A DNA stretch of 28,628 nt from IMG/VR virus record IMGVR_UViG_3300025138_000246, positions 1 to 28,628 of that record, one strand, 5' to 3'. The translations under genes were made by a program, and so were the position numbers. Shown here in pieces: positions 1 to 6,616 of this stretch. The stretch is from a virus. The notes beneath the pieces were generated by a model. It searched no databases. It saw only the letters and a list, made by a program, of their open reading frames with translations, and was not told the DNA's origin. Within the stretch, counting starts at the first letter, position 1. Every line of letters starts with the position of its first letter.

Positions 1-152
1 TTCAAGTTGGAGATGTAGTATTTATCAACCATAAAAAAATAGCTAATACTAGAACATTTGAAATTTTAAAAATTAATAATAAAAATATTAAAGTTAGAGA
101 TAGAGATAATAATTCATTACTTACAGTTTCACCTTCACTATTAAGCAAATAA
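1..152 (+). CDS. Small hypothetical protein, 3' end only
   Basis: The open frame enters from the left edge (first complete codon at base 3) and gives 49 residues before a TAA stop at 150-152. The visible part is rich in Val, Ile, Asn, Lys and Arg and alternates short beta-type strands with turns (VGDVVFINHKK, then FEILKINNKNIKVRDRDNN). This pattern resembles a small SH3-like barrel, but no family can be named. The next gene starts only five bases after the stop, so the two are probably co-transcribed. The true start lies outside the window, and function is unknown. Confidence 0.6.
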   Translation, partial: QVGDVVFINHKKIANTRTFEILKINNKNIKVRDRDNNSLLTVSPSLLSK

Positions 153-157
153 AAATT

Positions 158-397
158 ATGACAAAAAATGAATTAATAAATGTAATTACAAGTCTTAAAA
201 TAGACTTAAAATACCTTAAAAAAAATTTACAATTTAGATTAGATGGTAATGACATAGAAGGTACAAATAAAAAATATGAAAACCAATATCCTGCCTTAGC
301 AGGTACATTTGAAGCATATGCTAAAATGGATAATACTACTTTTAAATTAGCAATAAAGTCAATAGACAAAATGCAAGAAGATTTAAAAATAAATTAA
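158..397 (+). CDS. Small helical hypothetical protein (79 aa)
   Basis: This is a 79-residue protein starting at ATG behind the A/T-rich leader AAATAAAAATTATG, the same kind of leader seen before 496 and 5560. It is predicted to be mostly alpha-helical with many Lys, Asn and Asp residues. An N-terminal helix (about 2-28) is followed by a loop and a C-terminal helix (about 48-77). There is no signal peptide, membrane segment or recognisable motif. It sits directly before a promoter candidate and the DUF932 gene, in what looks like an early region of the phage. Function is unknown. Confidence 0.6.
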   Translation: MTKNELINVITSLKIDLKYLKKNLQFRLDGNDIEGTNKKYENQYPALAGTFEAYAKMDNTTFKLAIKSIDKMQEDLKIN

Positions 398-415
398 AAG
401 TAATGCACAGGAAGC

Positions 416-447
416 TTGGATACCCGGAAGAGCTTTCGTATATTTAC
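416..447 (+). promoter_or_regulatory. Bacteroidota-type promoter candidate upstream of the DUF932 gene
   Basis: TTG at 416-418 (within CTTGGATACCC) is followed after 20 nt by TATATTTAC at 439-447. This fits the Bacteroidota sigma-A pattern of a -33 TTTG box and a -7 TAnnTTTG box. The same CTTGGATnCCC box at identical spacing from a TAnnTT box occurs at 5208-5239. The element lies in a 98-nt intergenic gap, about 50 nt before the DUF932 start codon. Assignment is by pattern only. Confidence 0.5.
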
Positions 448-457
448 GGGGTAAATA
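441..457. repeat. Perfect inverted repeat over the -7 box
   Basis: TATTTAC (441-447) and GTAAATA (451-457) are perfect inverted copies separated by GGG. The left arm overlaps the -7 box of the promoter candidate, so the element could be an operator or the first hairpin of the leader RNA. A small GGC/GCC stem with loop GCGAA follows at 459-469. The 411-471 segment is strikingly G/C-richer than its surroundings. Confidence 0.5.
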
Positions 458-495
458 AGGCGCGAAGCCGGAAAACAAAATAAAAAATAAAAGTT

Positions 496-1314
496 ATGAT
501 CAACACAGAAAATTTACAATCAGCAAAATTTATGAGTAAAGAGGTAATTAATAATGCAGCTCCTTCAGTATTTACTACTATACCTTCAGATGAGGTTTCA
601 GATAAATATACTCATATTCCAACAGAAAAAGTTATTGATGATATGGATTCATTAGGTTGGGGAGTTGTTGAAGCTAAAGAAGTTAAAGCTAGAACTAAAC
701 ATACAAAAGGATTTCAAAAACATTTATTAGTTTTTAGAAATGATGATATTGTAATTAATGGAGAAGATGGTGACACAGTTTTTCCACAAATATTACTAAC
801 AAATTCTCATGATGGTAAAAATGCTTTTACATTTACAGCTGGGTTATTTAGAATGATTTGTGAAAATGGGTTAGTTATTGCAGATACTGAATTTGAAGAT
901 GTTAAAATGCGTCATATGGGTTATACATTTGAAGATCTACAGGTAATGATTAAAGAAATGGTTGAAAAATTACCATTAACTGTTGATTCTATGAATAAAA
1001 TGAAAGAAACAGAATTAGAAGGAGAGCAAGTATTAGAATTAGCAAAATCATTACTTGATATTAGAGTTGAAGGAACAGATAATACATTTAATGATGTTGC
1101 AATTACTAATGTATTAGAATCTCAACGTAAAGAAGATGAAGGAATGGGGTTATGGGAAGTATTTAATAGAATACAAGAAAATATTATTAATGGAAATTTT
1201 TATTATAATACTAAATCAGGAAAACAAAGGCAAGCTCGTATAATTAAAAACTTCAAACAAGATATTGATTTAAATAGATCAATGTTTGAAAAAGCTTTAG
1301 AATATGCTTGTTAA
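496..1314 (+). CDS. DUF932 family phage protein
   Basis: This 272-residue protein matches the DUF932 (phage/plasmid-related) family. The diagnostic stretch is NSHDGKNAFTFTAGLFRMIC followed by ENGLV, at residues about 103-128. N-terminal residues 15-60 hold the usual lead-in (IPTEKVIDDMDSLGWG), and the C-terminal third is helical and charged. DUF932 proteins are common on phages and plasmids and, in many phage genomes, belong to the early or DNA-metabolism set. Their biochemical role is not established. The start is the ATG behind AAATAAAAGTTATG. It has its own promoter candidate at 416-447 and a strong hairpin just after its stop, so it may be a one-gene transcription unit. Family call is secure; function is not known. 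Confidence 0.85.
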   Translation: MINTENLQSAKFMSKEVINNAAPSVFTTIPSDEVSDKYTHIPTEKVIDDMDSLGWGVVEAKEVKARTKHTKGFQKHLLVFRNDDIVINGEDGDTVFPQILLTNSHDGKNAFTFTAGLFRMICENGLVIADTEFEDVKMRHMGYTFEDLQVMIKEMVEKLPLTVDSMNKMKETELEGEQVLELAKSLLDIRVEGTDNTFNDVAITNVLESQRKEDEGMGLWEVFNRIQENIINGNFYYNTKSGKQRQARIIKNFKQDIDLNRSMFEKALEYAC

Positions 1315-1327
1315 TAAGCTAATATAT

Positions 1328-1364
1328 GCGCATGAAATCGCGTTAATTCGCGGTTTTAATGCGT
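1328..1364 (+). terminator. Strong stem-loop after the DUF932 gene, possible terminator or processing site
   Basis: Bases 1328-1342 pair with 1349-1364 around a six-base TTAATT loop. The stem combines CGCAT/ATGCG and AAATCGCG/CGCGGTTT with two or three G-T wobbles and one bulged A (1358). It is the strongest hairpin I found between genes. It lies between the DUF932 stop and the glycan cassette. It is followed by TTATATAA rather than a clean T-tract, so it may be an inefficient terminator, an mRNA-stabilising hairpin or a processing site. Confidence 0.55.
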
Positions 1365-1425
1365 TATATAACAATTATAATACATATACTATAGAATATT
1401 GTGATATTAATAAAAAATTAAATAT

Positions 1426-2460
1426 ATGAGTTGGGAAAATTTATACCCAAAAGAAAATAATTTAGTAAAATTAACTATTGATAATGGAGGATTTATAAAA
1501 CCTCTATTAATCCCAGGAGATAAAACTGGGGGTACAGGTTTATGTAATGCTTCTGTTTATATTGATGATAAAGAGGGAATTATAGTTAGTATAAGGCATG
1601 TAGGATATATAATGCATCATGTTGAATTTAATCAAAAATATTGGGGAATGTGGGGGTGTATGCAATATTTAAATCCTGAAGATTTTATTTATTTAGAAAC
1701 TATTAATTATTTATGTCATTTAGATGAAGATTTAAATCAATTAGACTACCATAAAATAGATACTGCTAAATATGATAAAAAACCACTTTGGGAATTTATT
1801 GGGCAAGAAGATATAAGAATATTTAGGTGGGATGATAAATTTTATACTTGTGGGGTAAGAAGGGATATTGATAGTATTGGGACTGGTAGAATGGAAATGT
1901 GTGAAGTTACTTCAAGTGAATTTGGATTTGAAGAAATAACTAGAGATAGAATTGAAGTCCCAGAAAGTGATGGATATTTGGAAAAAAATTGGATGCCTGT
2001 TTTAGATATGCCTTACCATTTTATAAGACATGCTGATCCTATTGAATTAGTAAAAGTTGATCCTAAAAATAATTCTTGCATTGCAGTTGTGAAAAAACCA
2101 ATATCTAAAAAAATCGCTCATACAAAGTTAAATGGGTGTGATTTAAGAGGAGGTTCACAAGTAATACCTTATGGTGATTATAGATTATGTATAACACATG
2201 AAGTATTTTTTCCTGGGCATCATGTAGGTAATAATAAAGATGCACATTACTATCATAGATTTGTATTTTATGATAAAGATTGGAATATAGTTAAAATATC
2301 AAAAAGATTTAAATTTATGGATGCTATGATTGAATTTAATTGTGGGTTAGCTGAAAGGAAAGAAGATTTAATTATTACTTTTGGATATCAAGATAATGCT
2401 GCTTATGTATTAAGTATGCCCAAAACCGTTTTAGATAAAATAGAATATGAAAAATTATAA
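1426..2460 (+). CDS. Beta-propeller glycosidase-like protein (GH130/GH43-like fold)
   Basis: This 344-residue protein has no signal peptide. Its C-terminal half carries motifs typical of five-bladed-propeller glycosidase-like domains found next to or fused with glycosyltransferases in phages and giant viruses. These are LRGGSQVIPYGD (240-251), CITHE (255-259), YYHRFVFYDKDW (275-286) and IEFNCGL (302-308), followed by LIITFGYQDNAAYV. His258, Glu259 and Asp/Glu residues in these motifs could form the sugar pocket; I cannot say whether it is catalytic. The following TPR-like gene overlaps it by 14 bases and the glycosyltransferase comes next, so the three probably act together in transferring or trimming a glycan in the infected cell. 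It could instead be a non-catalytic sugar-binding partner. Confidence 0.6.
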   Translation: MSWENLYPKENNLVKLTIDNGGFIKPLLIPGDKTGGTGLCNASVYIDDKEGIIVSIRHVGYIMHHVEFNQKYWGMWGCMQYLNPEDFIYLETINYLCHLDEDLNQLDYHKIDTAKYDKKPLWEFIGQEDIRIFRWDDKFYTCGVRRDIDSIGTGRMEMCEVTSSEFGFEEITRDRIEVPESDGYLEKNWMPVLDMPYHFIRHADPIELVKVDPKNNSCIAVVKKPISKKIAHTKLNGCDLRGGSQVIPYGDYRLCITHEVFFPGHHVGNNKDAHYYHRFVFYDKDWNIVKISKRFKFMDAMIEFNCGLAERKEDLIITFGYQDNAAYVLSMPKTVLDKIEYEKL

Positions 2461-3049
2461 ATTAGAACAATTATTAAACCAATATATTAATTCTCCTAGA
2501 GATGCAATTATTAATTTTGAATTAGCTTGTGAATATTTTAATATTAAACAATATGCTCCAGCTATTTCTTATTATTTAAGGTGTGCTGAATTATCTAATA
2601 ATGATGAGTTAGTTTACGAAAGTTTGTTATGTTCTTGGAATTGTATGTTAAATTCTGGTGGGAGAAAAACATTTGAAAAAACTCAATTACTTCAGTTAAT
2701 ATCACAATCCCCAAATAGACCAGAAGGGTATCTAAGTATATGTCAATGGTATGAATTTAATGGAAATGATATGGGTAGAGAAAAACAGTTTTGGCAAATT
2801 TATTCATATGCTTGTATAGGGCTTAACCACATTAAAAATAATAAAGAATTTAAATATTATAATAAATACCCAGGAGGATATAGTTTATTGTTTTATAAAG
2901 GATTTGCGGCATACCACATAGGCCAATTACAAGAAAGTAGAGATATTTTTATAGATCTTTATAATAATTATGATTTAAATGGTGATTATAAAGATTATGT
3001 AATGAATAATATTAATAATTTAGGACTTGGAAATGAAATCAATCAATAA
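2447..3049 (+). CDS. TPR-like helical repeat protein
   Basis: This 200-residue, almost wholly helical protein has several tetratricopeptide-like helix pairs: residues about 17-47 (INFELACEYFNIKQYAPAIS), about 49-75, 92-125 and 145-175 (FYKGFAAYHIGQLQESRDIF). The first and last pairs have the classic small/aromatic spacing. TPR domains mediate protein contacts and are often joined to family-2 glycosyltransferases in large DNA viruses and phages. Its ATG lies inside the end of the propeller gene (14-base overlap), and the glycosyltransferase ATG lies inside its own 3' end, so translation is probably coupled across all three. A scaffold for the glycosyltransferase is the simplest reading, by inference. 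Confidence 0.6.
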   Translation: MKNYKLEQLLNQYINSPRDAIINFELACEYFNIKQYAPAISYYLRCAELSNNDELVYESLLCSWNCMLNSGGRKTFEKTQLLQLISQSPNRPEGYLSICQWYEFNGNDMGREKQFWQIYSYACIGLNHIKNNKEFKYYNKYPGGYSLLFYKGFAAYHIGQLQESRDIFIDLYNNYDLNGDYKDYVMNNINNLGLGNEINQ

Positions 3050-3851
3050 AAAATCTATTCCTGTTATAGGAATCCCTATTGTAAATGGGTTACAATGGTT
3101 AGAAAAATTGATTCTTTCAATTGACTATCCTGTAGATAATGTGTTTATAATTAATAATAGTGGTTGTAAAAAATTTAAAGAAAAATTAGAAAATCTAAGA
3201 GAAAAGATTATTTTTTTAAATTTAAATGTTATTAATTTACATATAACACATTTACCTTCTAATTTAGGAGTTCCTGCTGCCTGGAACTTAATTATTAAAT
3301 CATTTTTAATGGAACCTTATTGGGTAATTTCTAATCATGATGTTTCTTTCACCCCAGGTTTATTAGAAGAAATTGCTAATGTGGCACAAGATAAAGATGT
3401 AAGTTTAATTCATCCTAGAGCTGGGGAGTTTAATATTGGTACTTATGATTTATTTGCTATAACAGAAATGGGAGTTAAAATAATAGGATTATTTGATGAA
3501 AATTTATACCCAGCTTATGGAGAAGATAGTGATTTTATTATGAGAATTAAAAATTTAGACCCTAAAACTATAAAAGGTTTAAAGAATAAATATTTTCATG
3601 GTAATGAAATTGTTGATAATAGTAATGAAAGTTATTATAAAAATGCTCAACAAACAAAAAAAGAAGACCCACAATTAGAAGTAAAATTAGAAAAAGTAAA
3701 TTTAATAAATTTTGAATATTTAAACCAAAAATGGGGAAATCATTGGAGAACATTATCTCCTTATATTACCCCCTTTAATAATCCTGAATATCCTCAATCC
3801 TATACTACTTGGGATTTAAGTTTTATTAGAAAAAAATATTTAGGATTTTAA
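3033..3851 (+). CDS. GT-A fold glycosyltransferase (family 2-like)
   Basis: This 272-residue protein has glycosyltransferase family 2-like features. They are an N-terminal beta-alpha start (IPVIGIPIVNG), NNSG at 41-44, NLGVPAAWN at 77-85 (the nucleotide-sugar-proximal segment of GT2 enzymes), SNHDV at 100-104 in place of the usual DXD, and YPAYGEDSDF ending near 168, where the acidic ED pair sits in the acceptor site. I chose ATG 3033; an in-frame TTG six bases upstream is less likely. It overlaps the TPR-like gene by 17 bases. It would transfer a sugar from a nucleotide donor to an unknown acceptor: phage protein, DNA or host glycan. The NHD form of the metal-binding motif is unusual but occurs in divergent GT2 proteins. 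Confidence 0.75.
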   Translation: MKSINKKSIPVIGIPIVNGLQWLEKLILSIDYPVDNVFIINNSGCKKFKEKLENLREKIIFLNLNVINLHITHLPSNLGVPAAWNLIIKSFLMEPYWVISNHDVSFTPGLLEEIANVAQDKDVSLIHPRAGEFNIGTYDLFAITEMGVKIIGLFDENLYPAYGEDSDFIMRIKNLDPKTIKGLKNKYFHGNEIVDNSNESYYKNAQQTKKEDPQLEVKLEKVNLINFEYLNQKWGNHWRTLSPYITPFNNPEYPQSYTTWDLSFIRKKYLGF

Positions 3852-3867
3852 CATTAAAAATAATAAT

Positions 3868-4536
3868 ATGAAAAAAGAATATGAAAATAATTCAAATCCA
3901 AATTCAGATTGGGGGATTATAGAAACTAATAAATTTAAAGTAAACCCTACTGCTAAAAAAAGGGTTTGGGTAATTGATGATTTTTATGAAAACCCTAAAA
4001 ATGTAAGAGAATATGCTTTAGACCAAATGTATTGGGATAAACATGGGGCTGTAGGTTGGAGGACTAGAAAACAATTTATTTTTGAAGGTGTAAAAGAAAA
4101 AATTGAATCAACTATGGGGTGTAATATTACTAAATGGGCTGATACATATCCTGTATGCGGGGTATTTCAAGCTGGATTTGGTGGTGCTGATGGTATTCCT
4201 CCACAAGTTTATCATTGTGATGATCAACAGTGGGCAGCTATGGTATATTTAACCCCAGATGCCCCATTTGAAACAGGAACAAAAGTTGTAGCAAATAAAA
4301 AATCAAAAGTATTTCATGCATCTCAAAGTAATGATATAAATGATTATTTTCCCCAACAAGAAACTTTTTGTGATGGTACTTTATTTGAAAATGTAGATAC
4401 ATATGGAAATGTTTATAATAGAATGATAATATTTGATGGGATGTATATTCATAGTTCAATGGCTTATTTTGGTCATAGTATAGCAACAGGTAGATTATGG
4501 CAAATGTTCTTTTTTGATGCTGATTTGCAAAGGTAA
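3868..4536 (+). CDS. 2-oxoglutarate/Fe(II)-dependent oxygenase-like protein (DUF6445-like)
   Basis: This 222-residue protein has the layout of a small 2-oxoglutarate/Fe(II) dioxygenase. YHCDDQQWAAMVYLTPDAP (115-133) supplies the HXD iron ligands His116 and Asp118. RMIIFDGMYIHSS (185-197) supplies the distal His195. GRLWQMFFFD (208-217) supplies Arg209, expected to bind the 2-oxoglutarate carboxylate. The N-terminal DDFYENPKNVREYAL is typical of the DUF6445-type group. Such enzymes hydroxylate proteins, nucleic acids or small molecules. The gene begins 16 bases after the glycosyltransferase, which suggests hydroxylation and glycosylation may be coupled. Fold and metal site are well supported; the substrate is unknown. 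Confidence 0.75.
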   Translation: MKKEYENNSNPNSDWGIIETNKFKVNPTAKKRVWVIDDFYENPKNVREYALDQMYWDKHGAVGWRTRKQFIFEGVKEKIESTMGCNITKWADTYPVCGVFQAGFGGADGIPPQVYHCDDQQWAAMVYLTPDAPFETGTKVVANKKSKVFHASQSNDINDYFPQQETFCDGTLFENVDTYGNVYNRMIIFDGMYIHSSMAYFGHSIATGRLWQMFFFDADLQR

Positions 4537-4558
4537 TAATTAATAAACAAATAATAAA

Positions 4559-4759
4559 ATGGATAAATTTCAAGAAGAGTTTTTGGATAAAGTAGGAAGT
4601 GATGAAATAATTAAAATTTCTAAAATAATTAATAGAGTAAATAGACAAGAAAAATTAGTTGAAGTTGTATACTATGCTTTAACAACAATGTCTAAATCAG
4701 ATGGAAATATGTCTCCTCTTTTAGCACTACAGATTGCTGAGGAAGATTGGGATATATAA
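4559..4759 (+). CDS. Small helical hypothetical protein (66 aa)
   Basis: This 66-residue acidic helical protein starts at an ATG 22 bases after the oxygenase gene, behind an A/T-rich leader without a Shine-Dalgarno sequence. It appears to form three short helices (residues 2-11, 14-44, 52-64). The second half (ALTTMSKSDGNMSPLLALQIAEEDWDI) has no motif I recognise. The 3' end contains the TTG of the next promoter candidate (4747). It could be a short regulatory or adaptor protein. Function is unknown. Confidence 0.55.
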   Translation: MDKFQEEFLDKVGSDEIIKISKIINRVNRQEKLVEVVYYALTTMSKSDGNMSPLLALQIAEEDWDI

Positions 4760-4782
4760 TAAATCTTTTATATATTTATACC
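4747..4782 (+). promoter_or_regulatory. Promoter candidate upstream of the UVR-like-motif protein
   Basis: TTG at 4747-4749 (TTGGGAT) is followed after 21 nt by TATATTTATACC at 4771-4782. The TTG lies inside the end of the preceding coding sequence. The -7-like box resembles those at 439, 11037 and 24007, and it ends 11 bases before the chosen ATG (4794). Confidence 0.4.
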
Positions 4783-4793
4783 ATATGATAAAT

Positions 4794-5207
4794 ATGGATA
4801 ATATATTTGATTTATTTGGACCAAATGATGATTTTAATGGAGTAGATAATAGTACTACTTATATGGATTTTAAAAATACTCCTACTTATTGGGTAGGTAT
4901 GTATAAAAAATTAATATTAAATCATATAAGTTTTAATAAAAAAATTCTTAAATTCTTCAAAAAAACAGATAAAGATTTAAATTTGAATGAAATTAAAGAA
5001 GCTGGAGAATATGTGACATATAATAAAGCTTGGTTATATATTAAAAGAATAAATCTATCTAAAAAAGAACATATAAAGGGGATTGAAACCTATGCCGATG
5101 AACATTTAGATACAGCATTAAAATTAGGTATTAGTTTTTTTATAGAAACAGAACAATACGAAAGATGTGCTCATCTTAAAAAAATATTAAAAAGCCTTCC
5201 AGAGTAA
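4794..5207 (+). CDS. Hypothetical protein with C-terminal UVR-like helix motif
   Basis: This protein has 137 residues from ATG 4794. An in-frame ATG lies at 4785, and the frame stays open upstream to a TTG. I prefer 4794 because 4785 lies only two bases beyond the promoter box. The N-terminus is acidic (MDNIFDLFGPNDDFNG), the middle is a charged helical segment, and the C-terminus FIETEQYERCAHLKKILKSL matches the UVR motif shape (E..YE..A.LK..I..L) seen in UvrB, UvrC and various small phage proteins. In those families the motif is a helical hairpin for protein contacts. No nuclease or ATPase motif is present. It may be a small interaction protein of the replication or host-takeover set. Confidence 0.6.
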   Translation: MDNIFDLFGPNDDFNGVDNSTTYMDFKNTPTYWVGMYKKLILNHISFNKKILKFFKKTDKDLNLNEIKEAGEYVTYNKAWLYIKRINLSKKEHIKGIETYADEHLDTALKLGISFFIETEQYERCAHLKKILKSLPE

Positions 5208-5208
5208 C

Positions 5209-5239
5209 TTGGATCCCCAAATTATTTTATATATCTTGG
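5209..5239 (+). promoter_or_regulatory. Bacteroidota-type promoter candidate in the 151-nt gap
   Basis: TTG at 5209-5211 (within CTTGGATCCCC) is followed after 20 nt by TATCTTGG at 5232-5239, close to the Bacteroidota TAnnTTTG box. Ten of eleven bases of the -33 region match the element at 415-425, at identical spacing. The TTGG also pairs with CCAA (5217-5220), so a tiny hairpin is an alternative reading. The remaining 120 bases to the next ATG hold another inverted repeat but no gene. Confidence 0.5.
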
Positions 5240-5246
5240 ATATAAA

Positions 5247-5263
5247 TTAATATTAGGTATTAA
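5247..5263. repeat. Short inverted repeat downstream of the promoter candidate
   Basis: TTAATA (5247-5252) and TATTAA (5258-5263) are perfect inverted copies with a five-base spacer TTAGG. The right part reads GGTATTAAGG, similar to GGTAAATAAGG at 450-460 in the other CTTGGAT-type leader. The two leaders may therefore share a control element. Such short A/T palindromes also arise by chance in this composition. Confidence 0.3.
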
Positions 5264-5358
5264 GGTACAAATGTTAATAAGATATATTGAGTAAGAGATA
5301 TTAGATAATAAAAACAATAAGTATTAAAATATAAAACATACTAACATACTAAATAATT

Positions 5359-5541
5359 ATGAGAAATAAAAATACATGCATGAGATTAATGGATAAACTA
5401 GATGGAAGATTCCAACAACTAAAGTTTATTTTAAGCAGACCTAACGCGGATACTAAAGAATTTACAGATATAATTAATGAATGTAAAGAAATAGTTGAAG
5501 AAACAAAATCATTTTTAGATCGCGAACAGGAAACAATATAA
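5359..5541 (+). CDS. Small coiled-coil-like hypothetical protein (60 aa)
   Basis: This 60-residue, highly charged helical protein has two helices: residues 5-26 (CMRLMDKLDGRFQQLKFIL) and 31-57 (DTKEFTDIINECKEIVEETK) with hydrophobic residues at heptad-like spacing. There is no membrane segment or enzyme motif. It is the first gene after the promoter candidate at 5209-5239 and is followed 18 bases later by the HD-domain gene. It may be a small binding or regulatory partner. Function is unknown. Confidence 0.55.
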   Translation: MRNKNTCMRLMDKLDGRFQQLKFILSRPNADTKEFTDIINECKEIVEETKSFLDREQETI

Positions 5542-5559
5542 ACAATACAAATAAAAGTT

Positions 5560-6327
5560 ATGAAACTATCAGCAGAAAAAATACAAGCTAATTGGGTTGA
5601 TTTTATAAATAATATTGAAAATTATATTTCATCACCTCGTAAAGAACAATTAATTAAATTTTATGAAACCTACGCAGAGCGTATTATGCTTATGCCAGCG
5701 GCTCATAAAAAAGAATACCATTCAGCATTTCCAGGGGGATATGTTGATCATGTTAATAGAGTAGTCCATGCAGCTTTATCAATGTCAGATGTTTGGAAAT
5801 CCTTTGGTTGTGATATGACTACATTTACAACTGAAGAATTAGTATTTTCAGCTATTAATCATGATTTAGGAAAAATGGGTGATGCAAACCATGAAGCATA
5901 CATCCCTCAGACGGATAAATGGAGAAAAGACAAATTAGGTGAGGATTATATGTTTAATAAAGAACTAGCATTTTCAGCGGTACCTGATAGAGGGTTATTT
6001 TTACTCCAAGATAATAATATTAAATATACTTTTAATGAAATGGTAGCTATTCAAACACATGATGGATTATATGATTCAGCTAATGATAAATATTTAAAAG
6101 GATGGATGCCAGAACAAAAACCTCGTACTTCTTTACCTTTTATATTACATCAAGCTGATATGATGGCTGCTAGAATTGAATTTGAAATAGAATGGTTACC
6201 TAAATTTAAAAGATCAGATAATACAGATAAAAATAATTTTACAATTAAATCACCAAAATCAACTAAATCTAAAGCACTTAGTAATATATCAAGCCCAGGA
6301 TTAAAAAATATGTTAGACAATTTATAA
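5560..6327 (+). CDS. HD-domain metal-dependent phosphohydrolase
   Basis: This 255-residue protein is a member of the HD superfamily. The metal-binding set is visible in order: His64 (GGYVDHVNRVV), the His101-Asp102 doublet (NHDLGKMG), His167-Asp168 (THDGLYD) and Asp200 (HQADMMAARIE). Such domains hydrolyse nucleotides, cyclic nucleotides or phosphate esters in the cytoplasm. Related proteins are common in T4-like phages of marine and freshwater bacteria, but their substrate is unsettled. The leader AAATAAAAGTTATG matches that of the DUF932 gene. The gene is tightly followed by the small membrane protein and the sigma factor. The last 40 residues (TIKSPKSTKSKALSNISSPG) are Ser/Lys-rich and probably disordered. 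Confidence 0.8.
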   Translation: MKLSAEKIQANWVDFINNIENYISSPRKEQLIKFYETYAERIMLMPAAHKKEYHSAFPGGYVDHVNRVVHAALSMSDVWKSFGCDMTTFTTEELVFSAINHDLGKMGDANHEAYIPQTDKWRKDKLGEDYMFNKELAFSAVPDRGLFLLQDNNIKYTFNEMVAIQTHDGLYDSANDKYLKGWMPEQKPRTSLPFILHQADMMAARIEFEIEWLPKFKRSDNTDKNNFTIKSPKSTKSKALSNISSPGLKNMLDNL

Positions 6328-6328
6328 T

Positions 6329-6607
6329 ATGGAAACAATATTAATATCAATTTTATCAGCATTATCAATAGTATTAGGATTTGCAGTTTTTAACCTAATG
6401 AAAAAAAATGAACAGCAAGAAGATATCTTAGTTGAGTATATGAAATATTTAAATAAAATATCAAAAGCAATAGAAGTATCAGATGTAAGATTAAAAAAAT
6501 TAGATGCTCAAGGAAGATTTCAGAGTGATGATGAAATAGGTTTTTTCTTTAAAACAGTTATGACAATACAAGATTTATTAAACGGGTTTAAAATTAAAGA
6601 TATATAA
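6329..6607 (+). CDS. Small membrane-anchored helical protein
   Basis: This 92-residue protein has one strong N-terminal transmembrane helix (residues about 4-24, ILISILSALSIVLGFAVFNL), followed by Lys residues and a long helical cytoplasmic part. The later LDAQGRFQSDDEIGFFFKTV is a conserved-looking stretch. The topology suggests a short N-terminal anchor with the bulk inside the cell. It begins one base after the HD gene ends and precedes the sigma factor gene by nine bases. The three form a unit. No function can be assigned; a holin is unlikely because there is only one hydrophobic segment and a long soluble tail. Confidence 0.6.
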   Translation: METILISILSALSIVLGFAVFNLMKKNEQQEDILVEYMKYLNKISKAIEVSDVRLKKLDAQGRFQSDDEIGFFFKTVMTIQDLLNGFKIKDI

Positions 6608-6616
6608 ATGTCATAA

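Noticed and set aside
401-475. A tRNA or known riboswitch in the GC-rich leader
   Set aside because: No cloverleaf with a T-arm can be folded, and the conserved cores of the riboswitches I know (preQ1, glutamine, SAM) are absent.
3027-3032. TTG as a start for the glycosyltransferase, two codons before the ATG
   Set aside because: An ATG follows at 3033 and all other genes in the window use ATG.
4238-4648. 136-codon open frame on the minus strand
   Set aside because: It lies opposite the oxygenase and the next small gene, both of which have clear coding character. Its translation is a run of Ile, Leu, Tyr, Phe and His typical of an antisense shadow in A/T-rich DNA.
4734-4793. Extended N-terminus of the UVR-like-motif protein from a TTG, or a start at ATG 4785
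   Set aside because: The extended region runs over the preceding gene's 3' end and the promoter box. ATG 4785 lies only two bases past the box, whereas 4794 leaves a spacing like that at 7461 and 11059.
6603-6610. TATAAATG before the sigma factor gene as a T4-type late promoter
   Set aside because: It is a single near-match to TATAAATA with no repeat of that orientation before virion genes, and it overlaps the 3' end of the preceding gene.
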